From the NCBI GenBank assembly GCA_020633975.1, contig JACKCR010000008.1, positions 248,001 through 312,000 of the forward strand: a DNA stretch of 64,000 nt, written 5' to 3'. Under the pieces are notes generated by a model, which was given only the letters and a program-made list of their open reading frames with translations, ran no database searches and was not told the origin of the DNA. The position numbers and the translations under genes were made by a program. Source of the DNA: Candidatus Eiseniibacteriota bacterium (GTDB lineage: Bacteria > Eisenbacteria > RBG-16-71-46 > CAIMUX01). Positions 48,902-57,629 of this stretch are shown in pieces (the stretch's first letter is position 1; each line of letters begins with the position of its first letter).

Positions 48902-50064
48902 CACCGCTGCATGGGTTGGGGCCCGGAAGGGCCTCGATCGCTGCCCTGATCCTGCTCGGCTGGGCGACCTGCGCGCCGGCACGATCGTCAGCAGACGCGC
49001 CAGCGGCGGCGCCCGTATCAGACGCCAAGGGCTCGATTGCCGCCGAGGATGCGGCGGCCGATTCGTCAGCGCTCGATTCCGCAGCGAGCGTGACGTTGCC
49101 GGACGTCGGCATCTTCTACGTCCGGTATGGCGAACCGGGGGGCGTGCGTCTTCGTCGAGGGAACCTCGGGGAGTGGCGCACGGTGGTCCGGACCGCGGTC
49201 GACTCGCTCGGCCTCGAGTCGACACCTACGCCGGTCGCGCGTGACTCGTCGAACGAGTGGATCGCGGTACTGGACGCGTTCGGCGGTCCGCCGGAGGAGC
49301 GCACGCTCCCGCCCACCGCGGAGTCACTCGCCAGAGACGGGCTGAGCACTGCTGACCAGCGTCGTCTCAAAGAGACGGAGCGACGCCTGGCGGAAGCGGA
49401 ACGTCGTCTTGCCGATACGGAACGTCAACTCGCCGAGGAACGACGGGTCGCAGACGCGCTTCGAGTCATGCCGGAACTCGGAAGACCAGGCGACCGGCTC
49501 GCGGGATCCGGAGCAGCGAACGGAGCGAGCGGAACAGACCTGTCGAGGGACGACCTCGGCACAGCCGGTGCTGTCACGGACCGCCCTTTCGGAGAGCCCG
49601 CGGCAGGGAGCGGCAGAGACGTTTCTGTCGGTGGAGCAGGTACTGCTGAGCGTGTCGGCGGAGCCCTGCCACTCGTCACCTCTGCGAGCCCAGAGACCTT
49701 GCGAGTTGCTCTTCTCGAGCGACGGGTCGTGCAGACCCAAGCGATCCTCTTCGAGACGGGACGAGCCGATGTGTTGCCGGGTGCCGAGCCGATCCTCGAC
49801 ACGCTCGCAGAACTACTCCGAAGCGAGCCGGAGCTCAGGCTTCGCGTCGAAGGACACACGGACATTCGCGGGAGTGAGGCATACAACCAGCGGCTGAGCG
49901 AGGACCGGGCGGAAGCGATTCGAGCCCGGTTGGTGTCGAGTGGTGTGGACGGAGGCCGGATCGAAGCGGTCGGCTTTGGAGAGTCGGAGCCGTTCGACCC
50001 GCGCCACACGATCGAAGCCTATGCCCTCAACCGTCGGGTCGTGTTCCGGATCCTGTCGGAGTAG
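48898..50064 (+). CDS. OmpA-family protein with coiled-coil and peptidoglycan-binding domain
   Basis: A 388-residue exported protein. A signal peptide covers about residues 1-31. The motif YVRYGEPGGVRL at about 73-84 is almost the same as one in the upstream OMP. A coiled coil (about 155-190, LKETERRLAEAERRLADTER) follows, and the C-terminal OmpA domain (about 275-388) contains ILFETGRADVLPGAEPIL, VEGHTDIRGSEAYNQRLSEDRAEAI and the VGFGESEP loop. It probably tethers the outer membrane to peptidoglycan. The ATG overlaps the upstream stop (ATGA), so the two proteins are made together. Confidence 0.9.
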   Translation: MTPLHGLGPGRASIAALILLGWATCAPARSSADAPAAAPVSDAKGSIAAEDAAADSSALDSAASVTLPDVGIFYVRYGEPGGVRLRRGNLGEWRTVVRTAVDSLGLESTPTPVARDSSNEWIAVLDAFGGPPEERTLPPTAESLARDGLSTADQRRLKETERRLAEAERRLADTERQLAEERRVADALRVMPELGRPGDRLAGSGAANGASGTDLSRDDLGTAGAVTDRPFGEPAAGSGRDVSVGGAGTAERVGGALPLVTSASPETLRVALLERRVVQTQAILFETGRADVLPGAEPILDTLAELLRSEPELRLRVEGHTDIRGSEAYNQRLSEDRAEAIRARLVSSGVDGGRIEAVGFGESEPFDPRHTIEAYALNRRVVFRILSE

Positions 50065-50086
50065 CGCCATGACGAGGCAGTAGCCA

Positions 50087-50138
50087 CCCTCGGCGGTTGG
50101 GCACGGTCGCCAAGGTGATCGCACCCGCGCGCCGAGGG
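50087..50138. terminator. Long-loop inverted repeat between convergent genes
   Basis: CCCTCGGCG (50087-50095) and CGCCGAGGG (50130-50138) form a perfect 9-bp stem around a 34-base loop. It lies between the OmpA gene and the convergent spondin-domain gene and could end both transcripts. No T-run is seen. Confidence 0.5.
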
Positions 50139-50148
50139 GACCCCAAAC

Positions 50149-51453
50149 TCAGTTGACGGTGAGGATCACTTCGATCACGTCACTTGTGGCTGGGTAGCTG
50201 AACCCGTCCATGACCTGCTGCACGATCCCTTCGGTAGGGCCGGTGTTCGGGCCGGACTGACGAGGAGCCTGGTACATACCCACGCCGGGCTCTTCGTTGA
50301 TCTCGGTTCCCGCGTCCCAGAGTCCCACCTGGCTGGTCACGTCGTCGGCTCCGCCCTCGCCCAGAGGGCTACCGTTCGGGAAGAGGTCGATTCCGTCGTC
50401 GTTGGGCGCGAAGAAGAGGTCGTTCGACTGGCCGTACATGGTCGCGAACGAGAGACGATCCCCAGGCTCGGCGGAGAACATGAAGGAGTGGCTGCTTCCT
50501 GGCATAGCGGGCCCACTTCCGAAGACGCCCGATGCCTCGACGTCGTTCCTGCCTGCCAGGTACGTGCCGAGCGCGCTGTTGTCGCCGTCCTCGGCCAACG
50601 CTTCGAGGCCGTGCCCCATGTCCGGCATGCCACTCTCGAAGAGCACACCGTTCCCCGTGTGGGTCACCCATGCACCCGGTGCCAACGGAGTCGGCGACCC
50701 CTCCAGGTTGTCGATCGTCACCTGGAAGTCGGCACCGTTCCCCATCGGGGTCGATGCAATGCTGACGCGGATCATCGCGTCCGTATCCGGATACGAGAAC
50801 CCATCACTCACTCGCTGGACGAGCCCTTCCGTCGCCCCGGTGTTGGGACCGGACTGACGCGGCGCCTGGTTCGCGCCCATGCCTGGCTCTTCATTGATCT
50901 CGGTGCCTGCGTCCCAGAGCGAAACCTGTGAGGTGATGTCGCCACTCACCGGATCATCGCCACTGAAGAGAGCGATTCCGGACTCGCCCGGCGCGTAGAA
51001 GAGGTCGTTGGACTGACCGAACATGGTGCCGAAGAAGAGTCGCGCACCGGGCTCGGCCTCGAAGTCGATATCGATCGAAGACCCCGGCATGAGCGGAGCA
51101 GAACCGATCATGCCGCTTGCGAGCGTCGTGCTCTTCGCCATGACGTTGCCAAGGAGGGTGGCGGTCGCGCCGTCTTCGGCCACGCCTTCGAGCCCCTCGC
51201 CTCGGTCCATCATGCCGGCGTCGAAGAGTGCCGCGCTGCTCTCGGTGAGTGCCCAGACACCCGGCGCGAACGGTGTCGCGAGCGAAGCACCGTCCGAAAT
51301 GTTGCGGATGGTCAACGTGAACGAGGTAGGCTCGTTCGCCGGATCCATCGGATCATCGTCGTCATTACAGGCAGTGAGCGCCACGGCCGCACAGAGGCCG
51401 AGGGATAGAGTGGTAAGGGCGGAACGTCCCCGTTGCGGATTCATGCGAAACAT
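50149..51453 (-). CDS. Lipoprotein with two spondin-like domains
   Basis: A 434-residue lipoprotein. The lipobox LTAC puts the lipid on Cys29, followed by an acidic run (NDDDD). Two spondin_N-like domains of about 195 residues each follow, and they are near copies. Both end DxTSQVxLWDAGTEINEEPG, then APRQSGPNTG and a DGFSYP motif. Spondin domains mediate adhesion in eukaryotes; bacterial copies are of unknown use. ATG 51453 has GAGGAG nine bases upstream. It is divergent from typA. Confidence 0.87.
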   Translation of the reverse strand: MFRMNPQRGRSALTTLSLGLCAAVALTACNDDDDPMDPANEPTSFTLTIRNISDGASLATPFAPGVWALTESSAALFDAGMMDRGEGLEGVAEDGATATLLGNVMAKSTTLASGMIGSAPLMPGSSIDIDFEAEPGARLFFGTMFGQSNDLFYAPGESGIALFSGDDPVSGDITSQVSLWDAGTEINEEPGMGANQAPRQSGPNTGATEGLVQRVSDGFSYPDTDAMIRVSIASTPMGNGADFQVTIDNLEGSPTPLAPGAWVTHTGNGVLFESGMPDMGHGLEALAEDGDNSALGTYLAGRNDVEASGVFGSGPAMPGSSHSFMFSAEPGDRLSFATMYGQSNDLFFAPNDDGIDLFPNGSPLGEGGADDVTSQVGLWDAGTEINEEPGVGMYQAPRQSGPNTGPTEGIVQQVMDGFSYPATSDVIEVILTVN

Positions 51454-51856
51454 CGATTTGATCTCCTCTTTGCCCCGGCTCGAAAGAATGCGGCCCCGAG
51501 GACGAAAGGTCGGGGGCCGGGGAACCAATCCGCCTCCCGTCCACTCGGGGCCGCACACACCGGGTACCCTGGGGCATAGGAGGTGTGACCGAGCGGCGTC
51601 AGTGCGACCGAGCGCCGTGGGCGCGACCGAGTGCCGACCGACCGAACCCGCAAAACCGAATGAAAATGCCCCTTCTCTGTCGGGATTCTGTATACTTCTC
51701 GGATTCACGCGGGGACCGAGTCCACTCGGGCCCCGTTCGCTTGGGACGCAAAACGCGTCCCCGATCGGGTAGTAGGCGCAGGTGACGCCGTCCCGTTCGA
51801 GTGGAGGCGAGGGCGAGATCAGGCCCCGCCGTCAGCGGTTGCTGGAGAGAGACGAG
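51454..51856. other. Divergent intergenic region between spondin-domain gene and typA
   Basis: 403 bases with no gene. It holds an imperfect inverted repeat (about 51491-51518, GGCCCCGA and TCGGGGGCC) in the spondin leader. A degenerate direct repeat of the gcgaccgag(c/t)g type (about 51590-51640) follows, and then a TATACT box (51691-51696) on the plus strand in front of typA. The leader of typA would be about 155 bases long. Confidence 0.5.
51691..51696 (+). promoter_or_regulatory. Candidate -10 element (TATACT) of typA
   Basis: Plus-strand context GATTCTGTATACTTCTC, with TG directly before the hexamer, so it is close to an extended -10. No -35 box is found at 17 bases. The distance to ATG 51857 is about 160 bases. 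Confidence 0.45.
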
Positions 51857-53725
51857 ATGAACGCCACGACTTCCGAGACAACGGCCTCCACGCCCACGAC
51901 GCAGCGTCGCGGCGATCGTAGGGCTCTGGCCATCGTCGCCCACGTCGATCACGGAAAGACGACGCTGGTCGACGCGCTCCTCCGTCAGTCCGGGACCTTT
52001 CGCGCCAACCAGCACGTCGCCGACTGCGTGATGGACTCGGGCGACCTCGAGCGCGAGCGGGGGATCACGATCCTCTCGAAGAACACCGCGATCCGCTATG
52101 GCGACACAGTGATCAACATCGTCGACACCCCTGGGCACCGTGACTTCGGCAGCGAGGTCGAGCGGATCCTCTCGATGGTGGAAGGTGTCCTCCTCTTGGT
52201 CGACGCGGCAGAGGGCCCGCTCCCGCAAACCCGCTTCGTCCTCAAGAAGGCTTTGGAGGGCGACAAGCAGCCGATCGTCCTCATCAACAAGATCGACCGC
52301 CACGACGCCCGCGTCGAAGAAGTCGAGGAAGAGATCCAGGACCTCTTCCTCTCTCTCGCGACCAAGGACGAGCACCTCGAGTTCCCTGTTCTATATGGCT
52401 CGGGCAAGCTCGGATTCGCTGGTACGGACCCCACCGCGACGTCGGGCGATCTCCATCCCCTTCTCGACCTCATCCTCGAGAAGATTCCGGCGCCCGTGGT
52501 CACCGACCAACGGTTCAAGATGATCGTCGCGAACATCGAGTACTCCGACTACCTCGGCCGGATGGCGATCGGCCGCATTCACTCCGGTGTCGTCCGCCTC
52601 GGTGAGACGCTCGCCAACGTCCACCCGGACGGACACATCGTCGAGACGAGCAAGCCCGGCAAGCTCTACCTCTTCGAAGGGCTCCAGCGCGTCGAGGTGA
52701 AGGAAGCGTCTGCCGGTGACATCGTCGTCATGTCCGGTTTCCCCGGCGTCGAGATCGGACAGACCATTCTCCATCCGGATGATCCCACGCCGCTCACCGG
52801 CATCCGCGTGGAAGAGCCGACGCTCTCGATGGAGTTCCGAGTCAACGACTCACCGTTCGCCGGCAAGTCGGGCAAGTACGTGACGAGCCGGCACCTTCTC
52901 GATCGACTCGTGAAGGAGCTCGAGCGAAACGTCGGCCTCCGTCTCGAGAAGACCGATCAGCCCGACTCGTTCCAGGTGCTCGGACGCGGAGAGCTCTCGC
53001 TCTCCATCCTCGCCGAGACGATGCGCCGTGAGATGTACGAACTCGCGCTCGGTCGTCCCCAGGTGATCTATCACCGCGACGAGGACGGCAAGCTCCTCGA
53101 ACCGTACGAAGAACTCGTCATCGACTGCGCCGAGGAGTACACCGGCACCGTCATCGCCGCCGTAGGAGAACGTCGCGGCGAACTCAGGCACCTCGGAAAG
53201 CACGGCGACCGGGCGAGGATCGAGTTCTCGATCCCCTCACGCGGACTTCTCGGCTTCCGAACCGAGTTCCTCACCCTGACGCGCGGTACCGGCATGCTCA
53301 ACCACATGTTCGACGAGTACGGCCCGCACAAGGGCCCTCTACCCTCTCGGAAGCGCGGCGCCATGATCGCGAAGGAAGGCGGAGACGTCACCGCCTACGC
53401 GCTCGAGCAGCTCAGTGATCGCGGCATCTTCTTCGTCCGGCCCGGCGATCCCGTCTACGAAGGACAGGTCGTGGGCGAGCACTGCAAGGACGACGACCTC
53501 GTCGTTCAGATCTGCCGGAAGAAGCACCTCACGAACATGCGGTCCTCGACCGCGGACGTGGAAGAAAGACTGACCCCTCCCCGCGACCTCACGATCGAGA
53601 GCGGGATCGAGTGGATCAACGACGACGAACTTCTCGAGGTGACGCCAGGTGCCATGCGGGTTCGCAAGCGTGAGCGTGATCCGAACCGGCGTCGTCAGGC
53701 GGAGAAGCGGGAGAAGGGGATCTGA
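51857..53725 (+). CDS. typA: GTPase TypA/BipA
   Basis: A 622-residue translational GTPase of normal length. G1 is AHVDHGKTT (about 28-36), the switch I region is [16 protein letters not shown]3 is DTPGHRDFG, and G4 is NKIDR. The EF-Tu domain-2-like part, EF-G-like domain III/V and the C-terminal BipA domain ([53 protein letters not shown]) are all present. It acts on the ribosome under stress and in late 50S assembly. ATG 51857 follows GGAGAGAGACGAG. A stable hairpin follows the stop. Confidence 0.96.
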   Translation: MNATTSETTASTPTTQRRGDRRALAIVAHVDHGKTTLVDALLRQSGTFRANQHVADCVMDSGDLERERGITILSKNTAIRYGDTVINIVDTPGHRDFGSEVERILSMVEGVLLLVDAAEGPLPQTRFVLKKALEGDKQPIVLINKIDRHDARVEEVEEEIQDLFLSLATKDEHLEFPVLYGSGKLGFAGTDPTATSGDLHPLLDLILEKIPAPVVTDQRFKMIVANIEYSDYLGRMAIGRIHSGVVRLGETLANVHPDGHIVETSKPGKLYLFEGLQRVEVKEASAGDIVVMSGFPGVEIGQTILHPDDPTPLTGIRVEEPTLSMEFRVNDSPFAGKSGKYVTSRHLLDRLVKELERNVGLRLEKTDQPDSFQVLGRGELSLSILAETMRREMYELALGRPQVIYHRDEDGKLLEPYEELVIDCAEEYTGTVIAAVGERRGELRHLGKHGDRARIEFSIPSRGLLGFRTEFLTLTRGTGMLNHMFDEYGPHKGPLPSRKRGAMIAKEGGDVTAYALEQLSDRGIFFVRPGDPVYEGQVVGEHCKDDDLVVQICRKKHLTNMRSSTADVEERLTPPRDLTIESGIEWINDDELLEVTPGAMRVRKRERDPNRRRQAEKREKGI

Positions 53726-53741
53726 CGACAACGAAGCGGTG

Positions 53742-53765
53742 CCGCCCTACCGCTGGGTGGGGCGG
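53742..53765 (+). terminator. typA terminator hairpin
   Basis: CCGCCCTACC, loop GCTG and GGTGGGGCGG give a 10-bp stem with one G-U pair, 16 bases after the typA stop. The following ACTCTTCTCG is only weakly T-rich. Confidence 0.75.
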
Positions 53766-53818
53766 ACTCTTCTCGTCGACGCCCTAGGCGTTGACCGTCA
53801 CCCAAGCAGGGCAGCAAC

Positions 53819-54835
53819 TCAGCGAGGCGCCACTCCCCCTGCCATCCAGGCAGATCCCTCGAGGTTCTCGAAGAGCGTTCGAGCCTGGCTGAACTTCGGG
53901 TCATGCTCGAGCGCCGCGGAAACATGACGGAGCGCTCGAGCCTCGGATCCGGAGCGCAGGCTGTCCATCGCCCGTCCGTACTCTACCCACGCGTCATACT
54001 GGTTGGCGCCGAGGGCTGCTTCGTCCAACTTCGCTCGAAGCACCTCTGCGAGCGCCTGTCCCAGCTTCTCGATCTCGGGCAGCCCCTTGCTCGAGCTACC
54101 GCGGAAGACGACTTCTTCGGTTCCAAGTATCTTACTCGTCTCAGTCTCGACCACTCTCGCTACGATCACGACATCCTTGTCGAGCTTCGCGAGTTCAGCG
54201 AACACCATACTCTGCGCACCCAACATCGCGCCGGCACGAACCCGGGTCGCTTCGTCCTGGAGATCCGCCAGCTGAAGTTCCTCGAGGACATGCTCGATCC
54301 GCTCGCGCTCCACGAGATCGAGCGTCGTACTGGATTCGAGTGTCCCCTGGAGCTTCCTAGTAAAGACGACGGCAGCGCCGTCCCACTCCTCGCGGTCCTC
54401 CCCCGTGACGCAGTTCTTGAAATCGAAGACGGCGACTGTCGAGATTCCGGGTCGGCGTTTGAGTGCGGGGCCAAACACTTCGAGGTACTCGCGCCAGATC
54501 GACCCGTGCGCGGGGCCATCGAGTTCGTAGTCGGGATCGATGGCAGCGACCTTTCGGAGCGTCTCGACCACACGATCCCGCTCTCCCAGCAAGTGGTAGG
54601 CCCGCGCTTGGAACAGAAGCACGTCGATTCTCGACGAATCGGAGAGGCCCGGAGTCTCGAGGTAGGTCTCGCACAGCTCGACGCACGCCCGAGGGTCCGT
54701 TTGATAGACCCTTCTGATCTCCGGATCGAAAGCCCATGCGAGGCCAACCAGACCGCATAGCGAGAGGAGAATGACCGACATCGTCAGAGTGCGGTCAAGC
54801 CAGGCCCGGTTCATGGTCCACACCGTTGCGCTCAT
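53819..54835 (-). CDS. TPR plus CsgG-like exported protein
   Basis: A 338-residue protein. A signal-like hydrophobic segment (about 17-35, LTMSVILLSLCGLVGLAWA) is followed by a short TPR-like region (SSRIDVLLFQARAYHLLGERDRVVETLRKVAAIDPDY). A CsgG/TolB-N-like domain comes next, with STVAVFDFKN, LVERERIEHVLEELQLADLQD and GAQSMVFAELAKLDKDVVIVARVVETETSKILG. A second TPR-like segment ends it. CsgG forms the curli secretion pore, but many CsgG-like proteins elsewhere have other roles. ATG 54835 overlaps the upstream kinase stop by ATGA. It is the last gene of the seven-gene operon. Confidence 0.85.
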   Translation of the reverse strand: MSATVWTMNRAWLDRTLTMSVILLSLCGLVGLAWAFDPEIRRVYQTDPRACVELCETYLETPGLSDSSRIDVLLFQARAYHLLGERDRVVETLRKVAAIDPDYELDGPAHGSIWREYLEVFGPALKRRPGISTVAVFDFKNCVTGEDREEWDGAAVVFTRKLQGTLESSTTLDLVERERIEHVLEELQLADLQDEATRVRAGAMLGAQSMVFAELAKLDKDVVIVARVVETETSKILGTEEVVFRGSSSKGLPEIEKLGQALAEVLRAKLDEAALGANQYDAWVEYGRAMDSLRSGSEARALRHVSAALEHDPKFSQARTLFENLEGSAWMAGGVAPR

Positions 54836-56436
54836 AGTCGTGTTACCTCGAACGTGCATGCATCGATTGCGAGTGTCTCGCCGAGTTCCCCAGTACAGAC
54901 CTCCGGATCGAAACTCCAGAACGGACTGTTCGGAATCAGGCGATACTCGGCGCCCAACGGTGCCGAGACCGAAACAGTAGGGGACCAAGGTCCACTCCAG
55001 ACATTGCGCCCGTCGACCAGGATCCGGATGTTCGGTTCCGGCGAGTTCGTCGGGTCGTTTGGGTCCTCGAAGCGAACTCGAAAGGTGTATGGCGCGAACT
55101 TGGGCTTTGCATTCGCATCTGCTGTCAGATCCAACTGGCTTTCTCTTCCGCCCGAGACTCTTTGACCTTCCCGGCGTGTTCCATTGCTCGAGGAAGAGGG
55201 CGAAGCGTCGCCGACCAGAGTTCGAGAAGGGCTGCCCTGGGAGGCTCCGTCCTCCCGCGGTCGTGACGCGGACTCGCGGTCGAGAGAGCTCTCCTCGCTT
55301 GCGGGTGGCACGATTAAGCTAGGCCCCTCCGGACTCTCAGCCTCGTCGTGCGCCCGATCCGCATCCGTGACAGCCTCGCCTGATGGCATTGACGAGGACG
55401 ATTCTGCAAGCGGCGCGTCACCTCCCCGCCCGAAAGCAAGCCAGGCCACGAGAACGACTGCCGCAGCAGCCGCCGATACGAATGGCCATCGAGCGCGCGA
55501 GACTCGCGTGCGAGAACTCCCCAAGCTCTGAGGTTTCGGGACCTCCGGCATCGTCGGTCGGGGACGGTAGGAGGGAGCGGCATCGCCCCCACCGATCATG
55601 GTCAGTTCCCCACGTATCGTATCCAGACTGGGCCTGAGTGCCGGATCCGCCGCCATCATCCGTCGCACCAACTCATCCAGCAGAGGTGGATACGAGACCA
55701 CTTCGGAAGAGACGAGGTCAGTTCGTGAGAGGGCTGCAGGCAGGAAGGTGCACTCGTGAACGACCTCCCAGAGCACGGCGCCGAGGCTGTAGATTTCGGA
55801 CGCCTCACTCGCCACACCCTTACCCGTAAGAAGTTCGGGCGCCGCATAGCGCCGAGTACCGACGTACCCACCAACCTGGGTGACTCGTTCGGCAGAGCGA
55901 GAATCGAGCGCGACACCGAAGTCACAGAGCCACGCGCGCCCCTCGCCATCGACCAGGACGTTGGTGTCCTTGACGTCGCGGTGCAGAATCCCTCGATCGT
56001 GCACTGCACGAAGAGCGTCGACGATCTGAATCGCGATGTCGATCTTCTCTTCGAGCGAACGGTGCTGCCCCGACCACTCATGGAGAGTCGAACCGGATAC
56101 GAAGTCCATCACCAAGTAGGAGAGGATGGCCGAGTTCGGGTTGCTCACCACCACGTGATCGTAGACACGCGGGACGTTGGAGTGGATCTCCTGATGGAGG
56201 AGTCGAGCCTCTTGCTCGAACCTCGCCAACGCGGCATGTGCATCCTGGATCCCACGCCGCACTACCTTGATCGCATGGAGCCCGAGCGTTGCGTGGTGAG
56301 CCCGAAAGACCCACCCCATCCCTCCAGTGCCGACCAGTTCCAGTTCCGAGTAGGGACGCTGAGCCAAGAGAGACACTAGCTCCCGCTCGACCTCGGCGAG
56401 GATCTCCGGAGAAGGTGCGCCGGAGGTCTCGATCAT
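54832..56436 (-). CDS. Membrane-anchored Ser/Thr protein kinase with extracytoplasmic domain
   Basis: A 534-residue protein. The kinase domain (about 30-280) has the glycine loop GTGGMG (36-41), Lys57 in AIKVV, HRDVKDTN (152-159), DFG (172-174) and AAPEL, so it looks active. A single membrane helix (about 317-336) follows. The C-terminal 200 residues are Ser-rich and then form a small beta domain (YTFRVRFEDPNDP, VDGRNVWSGPW, CTGELGETLAIDACTFEV) outside the membrane. It is a PknB-like sensor kinase whose outside domain is not PASTA. The start (ATG 56436) overlaps the OMP stop by one base. Confidence 0.92.
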   Translation of the reverse strand: MIETSGAPSPEILAEVERELVSLLAQRPYSELELVGTGGMGWVFRAHHATLGLHAIKVVRRGIQDAHAALARFEQEARLLHQEIHSNVPRVYDHVVVSNPNSAILSYLVMDFVSGSTLHEWSGQHRSLEEKIDIAIQIVDALRAVHDRGILHRDVKDTNVLVDGEGRAWLCDFGVALDSRSAERVTQVGGYVGTRRYAAPELLTGKGVASEASEIYSLGAVLWEVVHECTFLPAALSRTDLVSSEVVSYPPLLDELVRRMMAADPALRPSLDTIRGELTMIGGGDAAPSYRPRPTMPEVPKPQSLGSSRTRVSRARWPFVSAAAAAVVLVAWLAFGRGGDAPLAESSSSMPSGEAVTDADRAHDEAESPEGPSLIVPPASEESSLDRESASRPREDGASQGSPSRTLVGDASPSSSSNGTRREGQRVSGGRESQLDLTADANAKPKFAPYTFRVRFEDPNDPTNSPEPNIRILVDGRNVWSGPWSPTVSVSAPLGAEYRLIPNSPFWSFDPEVCTGELGETLAIDACTFEVTRL

Positions 56437-57629
56437 CAGAATCTCTGCTCCAGCGCCAGACGGAGACGATAGCCGCTCAAGTCCGCGCGGCCCACCTCGT
56501 CAACGGCATCGTTCCCATCAACCTGACCGCTCAGCGCACCCACTCGCGCCATCAGTGAAGTCTGCGGCGCCAACCGGATACTGGAGCCGACACGGAGTTC
56601 CAATCGGGTCGCCGCACCGATTCCGTCCACACCATTGTCTGTCCAGCCCGCGTGTCGGGCCATCTCGATGGAAGCGTCGAGATCGACCTTCGGTGCGGCT
56701 CGCCAACCGCCCCCGAGGCCGACCCGGGTTCGCGCCCCACGGGTCGTGGAGTAGAGAAGTCCGTCGTCGCTCGACACACTATATCGACTCGGAACGGAGT
56801 AGCCGAAGCGAACGAAGAGGTTCGACTTCCGCCCCCGTCCAACCAGTGCGGTCTCGACGCCCCACGAAGGATCCACGCCCACAACCGACTCTCCGATCGC
56901 ACCGTCGCCGCGACGCGCCCACGCGAGCTGAGAACGCCACCCCCACCTGGCCGCAGAGTAATCGAGGGCTCCAGTCATGGAAACTCGTGTCCCTCGCTCG
57001 ACACTCTCCCCCGCATCGAGCGGCCGAATGTCTGAGTGGTACCCGACCGCGGATCCAACTCCAACGGACCATCGGGGCGCCGGTGAGTAGGTATAGCTCG
57101 CTCCGCCCGAGAGCATGGTCCCGGATCCGAGGCTCGGAACCGCGAACTGCAGTAGCTCGTCCTGGAGCCAGATCGCCAGATCGAACGCGTCGCTGTCGAG
57201 CTCGGTGATTCCGGTCGGGAGGTTCGCGGCGAGCCGGATGAGAAGATTCGTGTCCGGCCTCCAGCTCACGGCGATCTTGCTGTCGGCGAGGTCGGACACG
57301 GAGCGGTCCCCACCGGCATCCGCCGCGACGAACCCTCCGCTCACAGAGAGGCGAACGTCAGGAGTGATCGCGCGCGTGAGATGGAGCTGGTGGGTCTGAA
57401 GTTCGACCGACTCCGTGTCCAGCTCCACGTGCTCCTGTGTGAACTCGTACGTCGCGGCACCAGGCGGTGCAGCCTCCGTATCCCCTGACTGCGCGAAGAG
57501 ACTCAGTGCGACGAGCGCACCCGCGCCAACTGCCCTGAGCGTCCCTGCCATCTTCTTCCCGGATTCCGGTCGCCCCGGCTGAGAATCCCGCCAGCGAGAA
57601 GCTCGCATGTCGTTGGTCCTCCGGTTCAT
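56436..57629 (-). CDS. Probable outer-membrane beta-barrel protein
   Basis: A 397-residue protein. A signal-like segment (MAGTLRAVGAGALVALSLFAQ) precedes long runs of alternating residues typical of a barrel (VRLSVSGGFVAAD, SNLFVRFGYSVPSRYS, GYRLRLALEQRF). It ends in a terminal Phe, the usual outer-membrane insertion signal. I do not recognise a family. Starts: ATG 57629 overlaps the upstream stop by ATGA, and ATG 57608 has GGAGG nine bases upstream. It sits between a CsgG-like lipoprotein gene and the sensor kinase gene and may be the outer-membrane partner of the system. Confidence 0.75.
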   Translation of the reverse strand: MNRRTNDMRASRWRDSQPGRPESGKKMAGTLRAVGAGALVALSLFAQSGDTEAAPPGAATYEFTQEHVELDTESVELQTHQLHLTRAITPDVRLSVSGGFVAADAGGDRSVSDLADSKIAVSWRPDTNLLIRLAANLPTGITELDSDAFDLAIWLQDELLQFAVPSLGSGTMLSGGASYTYSPAPRWSVGVGSAVGYHSDIRPLDAGESVERGTRVSMTGALDYSAARWGWRSQLAWARRGDGAIGESVVGVDPSWGVETALVGRGRKSNLFVRFGYSVPSRYSVSSDDGLLYSTTRGARTRVGLGGGWRAAPKVDLDASIEMARHAGWTDNGVDGIGAATRLELRVGSSIRLAPQTSLMARVGALSGQVDGNDAVDEVGRADLSGYRLRLALEQRF

